Of a stretch of DNA of 64,000 nt, positions 1 through 11,830 are shown piece after piece; within the stretch, counting starts at the first letter, position 1; each line of letters starts with the position of its first letter. The DNA is taken from contig JALGPY010000003.1 of assembly GCA_023055425.1 (NCBI GenBank), positions 25,045,001 to 25,109,000 on the forward strand, written 5' to 3'. Made by a program: the position numbers and the translations under genes. The DNA is from Linanthus parryae. Lineage: Eukaryota; Streptophyta; Magnoliopsida; Ericales; Polemoniaceae. A model generated the notes under the pieces. The model saw only the letters and a program-made list of their open reading frames with translations. It had not been told where the DNA came from and ran no database searches.

Positions 1-1253
1 CGGAGAGGAGGGAATATTTAGCCCAAGAACACTTCATATTTAAGGGGAATGAAGATAGATAAACTATCAAATCAATAGGGGCAAATATAGGATGAGCAAG
101 AAATGAACTTATATTTGTAATAGGAATTCAAGAATCTCAAATACAGCGACAACCAATATATCTGCCCGTATGGAGAGGACAATGCTCCAGGAGATAACAA
201 AAGTAATTATCTTTTTTATACCTTACCCAACCCAATCCTTTATATATTTTTACTAAAAATGTAGATATTATTAGCTAACCATCAGAAAGCAACTCCTAGA
301 GACCCCAGTAAGCTAACAAACTGGGGTACTATTAGTTAACAGACACGACCATTATTATTTAACAAACTCAGCAAGCATAAAATGATTTGACCACTTCCTT
401 AGAATACTGGTTAACTAAAAAACTGAAGTTCATACTGATTAGTTTTTCTCCAGTTTTTCCTGGAATAAGTATGCAATGGTGGGTTCCTATCAAATGGATG
501 CAAAAGCACCACACAGAACATGGGATCCATTCATAATTAAAAGTTCAGAGTCACTGCCATGAAGAACCCGCATACCATCACCTGACCATTGATAAACAGA
601 TGTCCTACCGAGAAAGTGAGAATCTAAGACAAGGGGAAGTGTTCAAACCGAATAACCTCAGCGGATAAAAAGTTCAGGTGGCAGCCAGATTTCTATTTTG
701 AAACTTGCCACCAATGTGGGTGACTCAGCCTAGGTTACTTTCATGGATCAGTGTAGTATTCTAAGCTAGTAAAGTTGTGAGTGCTTCTAGAATTGCTTTC
801 ACGGAGTTGCAAGGTCAGACAGAGGGTAGTTCAGAAAGAGGATAAGGACATTATGATCATTAGGTTAATCTTTTAAGAGTGGAACTCACTGAAGAGAATA
901 GAATAAATCAACACGAGTGAACTCTAACATATGAAAACTCAGGCGGACCATAGTGCACGAATCTCCAACACGTAGGTGGGTGTTTTAGCTTTAGCCTATC
1001 CAGCAAATCACCTCCACCCCAACTACCGAGCAAACGACAATCGCACCAGGAAAAAAAACAATGGAACAACTACTTCCCTGATCACATTTATAAAAGACAC
1101 GTACACAGTAGAAGCCAGGGGCGGATCCATAATGTCACTAGTAATGCCTGGAATTTTTCACCGGGTCAAAATTCGGCAACGAAATGGTAGTCATAATAAT
1201 GTCATGGGACAGATATGGTGGAAGGAGACAGGCTACCATGTCATAGTATCAAG

Positions 1254-1733
1254 TTTGAGCAAAACATAGAAACAAGATCCAGAGGGGTTAGATAACTTCT
1301 TTCTTGTAGAAGAGCCCGGATTTCATCTTCTGTGACAGGTCCAGTAGTTGATCCTCTATACAGTCTAGTATCATAAGAAACACGGGTGCGGGTGTCCGCC
1401 AATGTGGGTGCGCGTCGAGGGTTCAGGGCGGGTGCGGCGAAAATTTACGTGCATGTGTGTACATGTGAAGAAAACCCCAATAATGGTCGAAATTACATAT
1501 TAACCAAACACACTAACCATTCTACAAAGTAGTAATACACATCAGGTATTCATGAGTCATGAAAGATGCACTGTCGTAACATTGTAGGTGTATTTTAGAA
1601 AGACCTCTCAACTAAAACTTTCAAAATGATCCTGCAGCACTCACAAAGCACCCAGTGCGGGTGCGGGACTTCACTGAAGCACAGTTACTTCCTAGCTAGT
1701 ACCTCTTAAAGCAACATAGTAAGCTGCCCTATC
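1254..1733 (-). pseudogene. Decayed TFIIF-alpha winged-helix exon with an insertion
   Basis: The exon starts after a CAG acceptor at 1,733 with DRAAYYVALRGTS and then a TAG at 1,694-1,692. Compared with the intact copy it lacks about 20 codons (the part equivalent to EVFTAFLRKNCKLN). Coding similarity resumes near 1,370 with YDTRLYRGSTTGPVTEDE, IRALLQERS and LDLVSMF, then runs into a TGA near 1,254 before the RLRSRE motif and its splice donor. The two halves are separated by about 320 bp of unrelated sequence flanked by CTAGTA on both sides (about 1,364 and 1,695). It is a dead copy within the tandem array. Confidence 0.55.
1370..1694. mobile_element. Probable small insertion in array exon
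   Basis: About 320 bp interrupts the exon homology described for this array copy. CTAGTA occurs at both edges and could be a target duplication. The left edge is rich in GGGTGCGGGTG motifs and the right part has a related GTGCGGGTGCGGG near 1,655. I could not define convincing terminal inverted repeats, so the class is unknown. Confidence 0.35.
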
Positions 1734-2162
1734 CTGCATGACATATGACTTCTCTCTCCTTAATAAAATGGAGCGATAATATGAGGGCAACATCATCTCA
1801 TTTGGAACTACACAACTGTACTTCACTTGTATTTTTCATCTGTTACCTAACTGCTAATTCATTAGCGGTTAAATTTAACTGCTGAAAGAGTAAGCCAAAT
1901 GACGCTACGTCTAAGGACTGCTTTTGATTTTCTTTCCTCTACATCTGCATTTAATTTATTACGCCAAACTCCATTAACTTAAGTGTAGAATTAATTTAAA
2001 AACTGGTATTTTGACCTCCTGGAACTAAGAGTCCAAAACCTTCTCAATATACCAACTCTCTCTTTCTCTCTCTCAAATTGTGACGACCCGCGTCACACAT
2101 TTAATAATAAAAATCACGGTTTACTGTCACCCCTATGACACTTTCAGACATCCAAAATTTCA

Positions 2163-2165
<3 letters not shown>

Positions 2166-2196
<31 letters not shown>
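2166..2196. repeat. Poly-G tract of 31 bases
   Basis: There are 31 consecutive G residues on the + strand (C on the minus strand) in an intron-like part of the duplicated TFIIF-alpha array. Such a run can form G-quadruplex structures and is very prone to length change and to sequencing error, so the exact length should not be trusted. Confidence 0.9.
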
Positions 2197-3644
2197 CGGC
2201 ACACAAGTCCACCAGACAACATTATCAATAAAATTGCTGATAAACTGGTACATGACTGAATTCGACAAAAATATGTCACTAAGAAGGGCTAAAAACAACA
2301 ATTCTAGCTAAGAATCTATTTTTTAGCGACAACACCGTGATCCACACACACACACACACCATACCCTAATATAATCCTAACCTTCCCTCGCTGTTTGAGT
2401 ATCAGGCCTTTCAATTTTAAATCAACTTTGATTCTTAGTAGCTTGTGGTGATAAAGGTGGCGTGACCACATTACAGTCACCATTATGATCATCTATCTCC
2501 AAACATTTGCATATCATCCATTGGCATCAGAACTATTTGAAGCCCAGATCCATGAACACTTCGACAATTACCACTCCACCATGACTATAGATGCATATAT
2601 CAAGGAATGAGATCAAACACTTATAAATACATCTTCGACAATCTCATGTCATACATTTTCTGGTAGAGATGTAGGTTTGGAGACAGACCGTGAGAGGGAA
2701 AGAAGCTGGTTTAGCCCAACAATTGCCCATATTTCAGGGGAATGGATGTAAAACACGGGACTCTTTCGTAACTAGCACCAATATCATTGATTAGCAATTG
2801 ATAATCAGATGTCCTACCAGCAAAGCAAGAACCTTAAACAAGAGTGGAGCTGTTCAAACCAAATTGTCTCAGTAGCCAAAAAAGTTCAAGAAGCTGGCAG
2901 GTTTCCATTTTGACACTCGCGATCAATGTAGTTGACTCGTGCCCAAGGTTTTTCAGTGAATTGGTTGTTTTCTGCTATGTGCTTTAGAAATGGATGATTT
3001 TAGTACTGCACTTCTGGAACAAGATTTTTCAGATATGCGGGATTAGGCAGCAGGGTGGGTAAGAAAAAGGATGAGGACAGTATGATCATTAGGATGATTT
3101 TTCATGACTAGAACTGATGGAAATAACCGGGAAAGATCACCGGGAGTAAACTGTAACAAATGAAACCACAGACAAGCCTAGTACACGAGCTCCAAAACGC
3201 GGGTGAATGCTTTACAACTCAACCAATGAAACAAACCATCCTCGTCACAACTACCGCGTAAACTACCACAAAAACACATCCGAACAATTAATTGTAAACT
3301 CCATGATCACACTTGTCTCTGAACTGGAAAACACAGGCACATAAAAACGGGAGAAGCCAGCAGCGGGTCAAGAATTTGACCGTGATGTCAAGTATCCGTC
3401 AAGTCAACTTTCAGCAATGAAATGACAGACATCAATATATCATGAGACAGACAGGGTGGTAGGACCTTGGAGGCATGCTTATGGGTCTGTCAGTTCAAAT
3501 TATTGTATGGTCGCCTGAGTTAGTTAATTTCGTACAAAATAGGGATCTGGAAGGACAAAACCAAGAAGGCTAATGGACAAATAATCCGTTTGCAAAATGT
3601 GTGTGTCATAAGCCCTTACAAAATATAAATGGTAAATGGTTTAC

Positions 3645-3917
3645 CTCTCTGCTTCGCAATCTTGACTTAAACACGGAAACAATATGCATAGTGGTCACAT
3701 TATCCGTTGTCATGAACAAAGCCCGGATTTCATCTTCTGTGATAGGTCCACTACTTGGTGCTGTTAAGGGTCGTGGAGATGGTGAAGATGTTTCCTTTGC
3801 AGCTACATTGCATTTAGAGGTGTACCGTGTATCTTCTCTCAACACAACATATTTATTCCCGTTGCTCATATTTAGCTTGCAATTCTTCCTCAGGAAAGCG
3901 GTGAAAACTTCCCTATC
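3645..3917 (-). pseudogene. TFIIF-alpha winged-helix exon, best-preserved array copy
   Basis: This 273-bp open exon (91 codons) starts after a CAG acceptor and ends at RLRSRE before GTAAAC. It is phase 0 at both ends, so it can be added or skipped without changing frame. It encodes the second half of one winged helix (DREVFTAFLRKNCKLN ... KYVVLRED), a linker with SSPSPRP, then the first half of the next (GPITEDEIRALFM ... VFKSRLRSRE). That order is what a tandem array of winged helices split by introns would give. It is the only array copy with no stop or large deletion. Because the neighbouring copies are broken, a working multi-domain protein is unlikely, but the exon itself is intact. Confidence 0.6.
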
Positions 3918-4057
3918 CTGCATGAAATATGATAATTCAGTCAGCTCAAGTAATATCAAGAACATAATAAAATCGTTATGATCTGCTTTAAACCATATTT
4001 AGCCCCATTGATCTTTGATATCCTACAAATTCTCTTCAATAAGTTTCAATACTAAAC

Positions 4058-4059
<2 letters not shown>

Positions 4060-4145
<86 letters not shown>

Positions 4146-4171
4146 CCTCCCTCTCCCTCTCTCTCTCTCTC
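4060..4171. repeat. (CT)n microsatellite
   Basis: A long CT/GA tract of about 40 uninterrupted units is followed by CCCT-interrupted units. It lies in a non-coding part of the third array copy. The Arg-Glu open frame across it on the other strand is an artefact of the repeat. A (CA)n tract of about 9 units lies near 2,343-2,360. Confidence 0.9.
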
Positions 4172-4296
4172 CAAATATGAAATAAAAAAAGAAAACAAAT
4201 AGATTTTCCCGAAATTCATTTTCTTTTGCTTTTCTTTCTCCTTCCATTTTCCATATTCCAGACATAGCCTTAGAGTTCGAGAAGTTGGATTACTTT

Positions 4297-4398
4297 GATG
4301 ACATGACCACAGTTAGTTGGACAAGCTCCTGGCTGGAGACCTACTATGATGACATGACCACAGTTAGTTGGACAAGCTCCTGGCTGGAGACCTACTAT
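4297..4398. repeat. Perfect 51-bp tandem duplication
   Basis: Two adjacent copies of 51 bp (4,297-4,347 and 4,348-4,398), each starting GATGACATGACCACAG and ending CCTACTAT, look identical. This is a recent local duplication inside the TFIIF-alpha array. No function is evident. Confidence 0.85.
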
Positions 4399-5601
4399 GA
4401 TGGAGTCGATGCCCACCAAATGAAACACTCCTTGAAAAGACAGCCACCAAGGTAAGTGGGTATACTATTTCAGAGGTCCCTCTGGATACATATCAGTAGA
4501 ACTGTAGGAGGCTAGGAGCTTGGGTATATGTGGAAGTGTGGCATATAACAACCTTGTTTGGATAAGTTGTTTGGGTTTGATTTAGAATCATTTTTTTGAA
4601 TGTGAAAACGCCAATGACTATTTAAGGACTAACTCAAGAACTCCTCCACCCATCCCACTACCTTCCCTCATTGTTAATTACCCAGCCTTTAAATTGTAGC
4701 ACAGATTACAGTCTACATCTGTGAAACTCTGTCTCCGAACAAACCCCTTATATCCTCCATTAGCAGGAAATATTACATATCCACCATGACCATAGATGCG
4801 TCGATCAAAGAATAACATCTGGAGACCACTACAAGTATATCACTTTCTCTTTCACACCGTGTTCCTATAGTGCTATAGATTCGGAGAGGAAGACCAATTG
4901 ATTTAACCCAAAAATGATCCACATTTCAGGGAATGGATGCAGTATCTCCTCAGATTCATAGGTAAAACCATAGTCACTGCCATGAAGAACCCTCATACCA
5001 TCACTCTACCATTCCTAATCACAATTCCTACTGACCAAGTGGGAATCTAAGACGGAGGGGAAGCGTTCAAACCGAGTTGTCTCAGCTGAAAAAAAGTTCA
5101 AGCGGCTGGCAGATTTTCTGTTTTCACACTTGCCACCAATGTGGGTAACTCAGCCCCAATGTGTCTTTCAGTGGATCAGTAGTATTCTGAGCATGGGGTT
5201 CGATTGTAACGTTACTGGTGCTTCCAGAGCAGTGTTCATGGAGTTGCTAGGGCAGAGAGAGGTTAGTTCAGTAAGAGGATAAGGACAGTATGATCATTAG
5301 GCCGATTTTAATAGCGGAACTGACTGAAGAGACTAGAACAAATCAACAGGAGAGTTAATTGTAACATATGAACACACGGGCAGGCCTAGTGCACGAATCT
5401 CTAAAATGTGGGTGGGTCTTTTAGCTTTAGCCCATATAACAAATCATCCCCATCCCAACTACCGAGCAAACTAGTTGCTCCTGGAAAAACAAGCAAACAA
5501 TCAATTCCCTAATCATACTCCAACCAACATAGTAAGGCTAATTGAAGTCCAGTAGTTTGTCCTCTATAAATTATAGTATCTCTCAAACCAACATAGTAAG
5601 G

Positions 5602-7741
5602 CTAATTGATCTGTATAATTTTACAAATTTTCCTCGGGGTGAATGCGATAACTTCCTTATCCTGCATAAATACGATACACCATCTCCTCAATTAGAAACA
5701 AGTAGGACCAATATGATGATGACATCATCTCATTTCAAGCTACACAACTTGACCTGTATTTTCACCTCTTACACCTAACTCATTAGTGGTTAACTTAACC
5801 TGTTCAAGAGTAAGCCAAACGACACTCAGTTCTCAAGACCGTTTTCCCCTATTTCTGCTTTAAATTGTTATGCCAAACTCCATTAACTCGAGTGTTGAAT
5901 TAATAAGCCAAATGGTATTTCCACGAAGCATTTTCTACTAAGAGTTCAAAAACTTCGCAATATACTCACACTCTTCATCACGTTAGCGGCAAGTTGGATG
6001 TCTTCTCTTTCTCCATCATCTTTCACTCCTCAGCCCATCCCATCGAGATATGCTCTTCATCCCAAAACCTCTCTCACCATACAGTAACTTTATCCATACA
6101 ATCCTCCTACCTCTCTCTCTGTTTGAGTACCCGGCCAATCAATTATAGCACAAGTTCACGTTGATCAAACTATGATAATCAGATGCCGTACGAGCAGAGC
6201 AAGAATCTAAAACAAAAATGGTACCACTCCGTCCCGTCTCTTTGTTCCCAATTTTATTTTTGTCACTATTCACTGGGTCACTTTGACCCGGTGATTTGAA
6301 TAGCAAATTGATGTAATTTTTTGATAATTTTTTCATGGTGTTGTAGAGAAAAAGGTGCTCTATAATATGGTGAAAAAAATATCAAAAAATCGTATTATTT
6401 TGCTATCCAAATCACCCGGTCAAAGTGACCCAGATACGAGTCAAAAAAGTCAAATGGGAACAAAGAGACGGGACGGAGTGGTATTATTCAAAGTTTCAAA
6501 CCGATTTTCCTTAAAAAGATTTCCAATTTGACACTTGCCATCAATGTAGGTGACTCAAGCCCAGGTTTCTTTAGTGAAGGGGCTGTATTGTGAACATGCC
6601 GCTAGAAGTGGATAATTGTTCTGGAACAGTTCTTTAGGAGTTGCAGGGTCAGACAGGAGGATAGTTAAGGAATAGGACGAGGACGTTGTGATCATTAGGA
6701 TGATTTGTCAACAGTGGAGCTGACTGAAGAAGAAACGGGGAAAATTCATTGGGAGTAAACTATAACAAATTAAAAAAAGGCAAACCTAATGTGGTTGGGT
6801 GATTATGATGTCGCCAGCTACCAAATGAACTATATGGTTGCTCCACCAAAAAACATGCAAAACAATTAACTAATTTCGCTAGTCGCTCTTTCCTCTGCGA
6901 ACCCACCAACACAGAAAACGCAGGCATGCAGATAAGAGAAGCCGGCAGGGGTTCAGGAATCTCATTGTAATGTCTAATGTTTCCACCAAATCACATTTCA
7001 ACAATGAAACGACAAGCATCAATATGTCATGAGACAGGGAGGCATGCTACTATGTCTGTGAATTCAATTATTATATGGTCCTCTGAGTTACCTGTTTTCA
7101 TACAAATAAGAATCTGGAAGGACAAAACCAATAAGGCTAATGGATTAATATCCCATCACCAATTTCAGGGTGTGTGTCGACAACGGCCCTTGTAAGATAT
7201 GAAACAGCGAGTTTACCTCTCTGCTTCTTAATCTTGGCTTAAACATAGAACCAAGATCTGCACTTGTCAAATTGGTCCTCGACAGTAGCACAGCCCGGAG
7301 TTCATCTTCTGTGATAGGTACAGTTACTGGAGATGGCGAAGATGTGTCCATTGCAGCTGTATCATCTTTAGAAATGTCTAACCCCTGCTAAAAAGCAATC
7401 AGGAGTCAAAAATGTCAAAGTAAGACAGCTCAAAAGTCGAAGTAGATGGGATTGATTGATTGATTATGCAAGGTAATGCCGAAACTGAAACATAATCAAA
7501 AGAAACTAGAAACATTTTGTTCTGGTTCATGATTGTCAACAGTAAAAATAGCACATGAACAATTGCTCTAACCACTGTCCTAATTTTTATTCCCAATGCT
7601 TGTGCCCTAATATTTGGGGCTAGAATAGAGAGAAAGACGAACCATGATGCCACAGCCCAAACAGAGGGAATCGCTTCCGTACAGATCATCTGCCGCGCCA
7701 CAGCCGCTACACATCGGCGTCATCGGAAAATCGAACGACAT
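5602..7741 (-). pseudogene. Truncated TFIIF-alpha (RAP74)-like gene, exons 1-3
   Basis: Transcription factor IIF alpha helps RNA polymerase II initiate and elongate. Exon 1 (7,741-7,643) starts ATG and encodes 33 residues with CSGCG and CLGCG (CxxC at residues 11-14 and 27-30) around DDLYGSD, which resembles the plant TFIIF-alpha N-terminus. Exon 2 (7,384-7,217) follows an AG acceptor and ends at GT. It encodes 56 residues including PITEDELRAVLL and FKPRLRSRE, the first half of the C-terminal winged helix. Exon 3 starts at 5,661 (DKEVIAFTPRK...) and meets a TAG at 5,604-5,602. All joins are phase 0, giving a potential 108-residue product. The whole central RAP30-binding core is absent: intron 1 is only 258 bp. 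It could be a transcribed mini-gene or a pseudogene. The family call is from motif recognition; expression is unknown. Confidence 0.6.
6224..6481. mobile_element. Stowaway-like MITE with TA target duplication
   Basis: A 258-bp element has terminal inverted repeats that match perfectly over 27 bp. Both ends read CCACTCCGTCCCGTC inward and both are flanked by TA (6,222-6,223 and 6,482-6,483). The CTCCGTCCC-type end and TA duplication are those of Stowaway/Tc1-mariner MITEs. The interior is also palindromic (the TCACTTTGACCCGG arm recurs inverted), so the whole element can fold on itself. It has no coding capacity and sits in the fourth array copy, interrupting homology with the others. Confidence 0.85.
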
Positions 7742-8000
7742 TTCTCTTCACACCAGTACGTTCCTACTACTCCCGAAATTCACATAATTAGGGCGGTGAG
7801 ACTCATGTAAAATCTGGGGTGAATCCGATAAAACATACGATTTCGTAAGAAGAGTACCTTTTGGATTGATGATGCAGGAGGGGGAAACTTAGATCGTCTT
7901 CAGAGTTTCGTCGTCTCCTTCGTAAAACTTCCTCCCATGATGATCTTGCAAGGGCTGTTTTTGGTCTTGGGACCGAACTTTTCTATCTCAATTAGGGCCT
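7742..8000. other. Upstream region of the TFIIF-alpha-like gene
   Basis: This is the 5' side of the minus-strand TFIIF-alpha-like ATG at 7,741. A possible leader intron lies around 7,760-7,860, where a GGTACTCTT-type donor is visible on the minus strand. I see no clear TATA box and no other gene. Confidence 0.3.
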
Positions 8001-8009
8001 TCAACTTTG

Positions 8010-8402
8010 TGTTGATGCGCACTACTTGCCCTTTTCTCATTCTCATGGAATCACACGTCATTTGACATGGGAAAACACACTTTCATCCCCTTCTTGTTTG
8101 GGAAGTGACACTATCACTCCTTTTGTGTTCCGATTCTCAGGATACTTAACCCATGAATGTGTCATATCATATTCTAAGAGAGCGATTTTTTCGCGAAACT
8201 ACTACAATAACGGACAACCACCTCTAAAATAACGATGTCATAATTGGGTAGTGTAAAACTGTAAATGTTTTGAAATTTGACATACAGAAGCGGCGGAAGT
8301 GTCATTTCCCAAACTCGAGGGGGTGAAAGTGTCTTTACATCAAACTTGAGGTGGTGAAAGTGTCTTCTACCCATTTGACATCTGTCATTCACTATTTTGA
8401 CC
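8010..8402. mobile_element. Inverted-repeat element
   Basis: The left part (about 8,050-8,125, GTCATTTGACATGGGAAAAC then CACTTTCATCCCC and TTTGGGAAGTGACAC) recurs inverted in the right part (about 8,285-8,390). The arms are about 80-100 bp and clearly diverged; the right arm has an extra internal copy of the ACTTTCACC block. There is no ORF of interest. It is best read as an old MITE or deleted Mutator-like element. Exact ends and target duplication are not resolved. Confidence 0.45.
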
Positions 8403-8529
8403 AACTAGAAAAGATATTAGTAGAGTTCTTTCTAGAATCTACAGAGAGAATACGTCTTGCTACTTGCGAGTTCAATTCTCTTTACTGCTAGTTCATGCGA
8501 GTGTTTCCGATGAGTGAATTCGACGAGAT

Positions 8530-9240
8530 CTCGCTCATTGAGGGCCTGAAACAAGTAAAAATTTAGTCAAAGGAAAATGAGGGGGAAGTGAAAATTGAAC
8601 TGAGCAAGATGAGTTTGAAACAAGATTGGAATAAAGTGCTTGCAGCCTTGTGGGGAAGATACTTCAGCAGAAAAACGTTAACATGTTGGGTTCAAGAAGA
8701 ACGCTAGTGCCCATTTGGGGCAATCCTTCAGGATTGAAGATGGAGCATATCAAAAGGAAAATATTATATTTGGTCTTCAAATAGTAGAATGATTTGGAGA
8801 GAGTGTTAACAGACATACCATGGTTTTCTAAGAATAATTTGATTGTCCCTCAAACATTGAACCCGCTGGAAGAAGTTTTGGAGATGACGTTCAGCTACTC
8901 GCCTTTTTGGGTTCAAGTTGGAAACTTCCTAGAAGTTTTGTGACGGGAAAAGTGTTGGGGAAGTCGGGAAGCAAATTCAAAGAAGTATGATAAGTCAAAA
9001 TCTGAGATAAGGCTAGTGAAGAAGGGGAATTTGCGAGATTGAAAGTAGTACTCGATATGATGAAGCCAGTTCTAAAAGAAGCAAGCTTGAAGTTTCGGGG
9101 TCAAAGCATTACAAATATAAATATGAGTTATGAAAGGCTGCCTATTTTTGAGTCATGTGACATTTTGGATCATGGGGGGAAATATGTAACTCGAATAAAG
9201 CAGATGATGAAATTGCACCTTTCAGAACCTGGTTAAGAGC
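8530..9240 (+). pseudogene. DUF4283 / zinc-knuckle gene relic (LINE-associated)
   Basis: Across three frames the translation resembles plant DUF4283 proteins followed by a zf-CCHC_4 knuckle, a pair common in ORF1 of plant LINEs and in stand-alone copies. Recognisable pieces are DIPWFFSKNNLIVPQ near 8,815, SPFWVQVG near 8,900, LDMMKPVLKEASLKFRG near 9,050 and YERLPIFESCDILDHGGKY near 9,130 (knuckle with residues lost). Stop codons and frameshifts separate them, so it is non-functional. No reverse transcriptase or poly(A) tail is visible nearby. Confidence 0.5.
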
Positions 9241-9952
9241 AGAATCGACCTCTGAGTTATGGCTTCAGAAAGGGAATGATGGTAAGAGAGCTGGTGACAT
9301 AGGATTGGATTTGGAGGCTCTGAAATCTCTTTCATTGCCAATCAAGCATGCGGCTCCACTCGGGTGGAAAAGCCCTCTCCTCCAGCACCGTTGAGAAGGG
9401 GAAGAGGAGGCTCATATTAGTTATGTTAGTTTTATGTTTAAATATGTAGTGGTTTGATATAAGAACTCATAATTTCAAAATTAGAATAGTTAAGCTCATC
9501 TAAAAAAGATGCCAAAATTCTTAATTTCTTGTCTTATTTCTAAATTGAATATAAAAATATTTAGAAAATAATTTGTGTTAACCAGTAGCTTAAATGTTAA
9601 TTACACATTTGTTTCTGTATCTTTTTATACATGGCTCTTTATATGCTTGACATGAGTAAATAATATGTTTATTTGACACAGTGACTAAATATAAAGGATA
9701 ATAATTATTTAGATTTGACCGAATAAATTTTTGACGCGTAGAGACACATGTGTCACAACATTTGTGACTTTCACTGCATGCGCAACACGCTTGGGGTTCG
9801 CATGTCGCAATTCATTGAAAGGTGTTGCATGATTGACATGCAAGGAGGACACATGTCACGCACATAAGCTAGACTCTGCATGATTGACACATAGGAGACA
9901 CATGTCAGCATGCGGCAGCCCTTCTGCTACAAACTAGCATCCCAGACCTCAA
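9241..9952. other. AT-rich spacer with short direct repeats
   Basis: No gene is visible. Around 9,820-9,925 two related blocks containing TGCATGATTGACA ... GACACATGTCA follow each other, a small imperfect tandem duplication. Confidence 0.4.
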
Positions 9953-11284
9953 GTGTTGACACCCTCAAAGATTTCCTACGGCCAGAGAGGTGAGTACTAA
10001 GAGCGACTCGGGGGGCTCATTAATGACCAAGTATTATAAACAGGATGAGTGACCGTACAACTCTTTTCACTTTATGTCAGTACGCATTGATAACTTTTTC
10101 ATGTAATTGTTCAAAAAGAATACCTCAACTTAGCAAGTAAAACATGTAAACAGGAAACACATTTTGAGACATATATAACAAAACTCAAGTAGACACGAAA
10201 GGAGATAAGGCTCAATGCCTGGAATATTAACTCACCTTGATTCACAAGAAAAAGCAAAATCAACTCCTATCAATATTCGACGTATCATTCGTCAACAAAA
10301 TCGTCGCCTACAAATTAATCATTCACTAATCAAAAAACAATACTAAAATAAATAGACAATATCTACTTAACAAGATAATTACCCTAACAAGCGTTGACTT
10401 TAAGTCTCTAGTTCACCTCTTAATTCATACTACAAAACACAGCCCAAAACCTTGTTCCAAAATTCCATAACTCAATATGTACACAGCCTATCATAACTTC
10501 ACTAATTCATTACCCAAACTTTCAAATATATCTCAAGCTAAAAATAGTATCATTAGATCCAAAATATTCTAAAAAATTAGTCTAGCATCAAGTGGAATGG
10601 AATTCCGAAAACACAAGTTAAGCCTTTTTTTAACTCACTTCAGCAAATACAACACTTTTTAAATGTTGTCAACACCAAAATTCAGCTTTTCTACATAAGC
10701 TAACACCTAGAACATCTATTTAACGATCCCGTCTTCAATCTAACTTCAAAGCCCATAGATTACCCACTCTAGAACAAGTTAACACCCACATACTGAGGTT
10801 ACTAAATCACTCAAAACAATTTATTTGATCATCCCCTCTTACCAAGGGTTTTAACCACAACCTATTAACATAACAAATGGGCTATTGATCTAACGAAATA
10901 ATGAATGATGAGATGAACAATATGAATCTAAAAATTAAGATATTAGAATGGAGAATCAAACAAGGGTTTTAATTCTCATATCGGTAACAAGAACATAACG
11001 GTGATCACAATGGAGTAATTTAAAACAAACACAACAAAATACCATAACATGGGTGAGAAACCCTTATTTGTGATCACGTAGAAAACGGGAGAGTGTTAGA
11101 GAACAAGAGATTAAGAGATAGAGAGCTTACCAGATCCCATTGGAAACTAATTTAATTCATTTTAGTCTAAAAATATATTTACACATCTTCTTCAAAAATC
11201 CACAACTTCCAATAAATTACTAATAACTTCCCCAAAAATACAAAAAGACTAATTTACCCATATCATAAAAAATGGGGTATTTCA
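9953..11284 (-). mobile_element. Relic LTR related to the long-LTR elements
   Basis: The left edge (GTTGACACCCTC...GCCAGAGAGGTGAGTAC) matches a block seen at 30,543 and 37,482 in the long-LTR element. The right edge, read on the minus strand, begins TGAAATACCCCATTTTTTAT, like the start of those LTRs (TGTAATACTCCGATTTTTAT). In between, pieces such as TTTTGAGAC and TCGTCGCCTAC correspond in order. It looks like a truncated, old LTR of the same broad family on the minus strand. Its outer (TGTAACACC) end is missing. Confidence 0.55.
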
Positions 11285-11639
11285 CGGAGTTTATGAATAT
11301 GCAAGGATGAAACATGAGTTGTAGAAAAAAGTTATTACTTAGAACTATAATTAGATATTGTAATTAAATATACTTTATTTTATTTTAATATGCAGTGCTC
11401 TTTCACATGAATGTCCTCCATATTTTTATTCGAATTGGTATATATTATTTTCCTAAAATTAGAATTAGTAACATATTTAAAGTTGATAGCAATTTTGAAA
11501 TATCTATATATATAATATCTATATAAAAAATTAACATTGTTGTTCATGAAATGCCTGCTAAGTGTAAGGATTTTTTATCTCAATCATTGAATTGCCACTA
11601 TTTACCTCCATCCTGCTGGGTTCTTCTTGGTTTGAATAT

Positions 11640-11830
11640 TTCATCCAGAATTGGATCACTTTGACCCAATGATTCGGATAGAAAAATGATGCAATTTTTT
11701 GATATTTTTTTATGATATTTAGAGTAAGGTTAATTCTACATACTCAACAAAAGAATGCAAAGATTACTAAAAAAATCATCGTTTTGCTAACTAAATCACC
11801 AGCATAAAGTGACCTGATGACTAATAATAA
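11640..11830. mobile_element. Decayed relative of the 6,224 MITE
   Basis: The arms GGATCACTTTGACCCAATGAT ... GATGCAATTTTTTGATA and, inverted, the AAATCACCAGCATAAAGTGACC side match the interior of the MITE at 6,224-6,481 with many differences. The termini are lost. Elsewhere in 11,285-11,986 I see only AT-rich sequence. Confidence 0.5.

Larger units (their letters stand above)
1..7390 (-). repeat. Four tandem copies of a TFIIF-alpha gene segment
   Basis: Intron and exon blocks recur in the same order about every 2.2 kb. Approximate copies are 1-2,395, 2,396-4,660, 4,661-6,115 and 6,116-7,390. Markers that recur include the tract around the phrase 'ttgccaccaatgtgggtgac' or its variants near 705, 2,920, 5,130 and 6,535, and 'tttagcccaa' or similar near 20, 2,711 and 4,895. 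Each unit carries, on the minus strand, coding pieces of the TFIIF-alpha winged-helix domain. The copies have diverged by substitutions, microsatellites and insertions, and the fourth is shorter. This is a tandem segmental duplication of a partial gene, not a simple repeat. Unit boundaries are approximate. Confidence 0.75.

Noticed and set aside
2101..2301. Open frame with a poly-Pro run
   Set aside because: It is created by the poly-G tract; nothing else supports coding.
4023..4265. Open minus-strand frame rich in Arg-Glu
   Set aside because: It is translation of the (CT)n/(GA)n microsatellite; no conserved flanks.
9039..9236. Stand-alone small gene
   Set aside because: It is an open piece of the DUF4283/zinc-knuckle relic, whose neighbouring parts lie in other frames.
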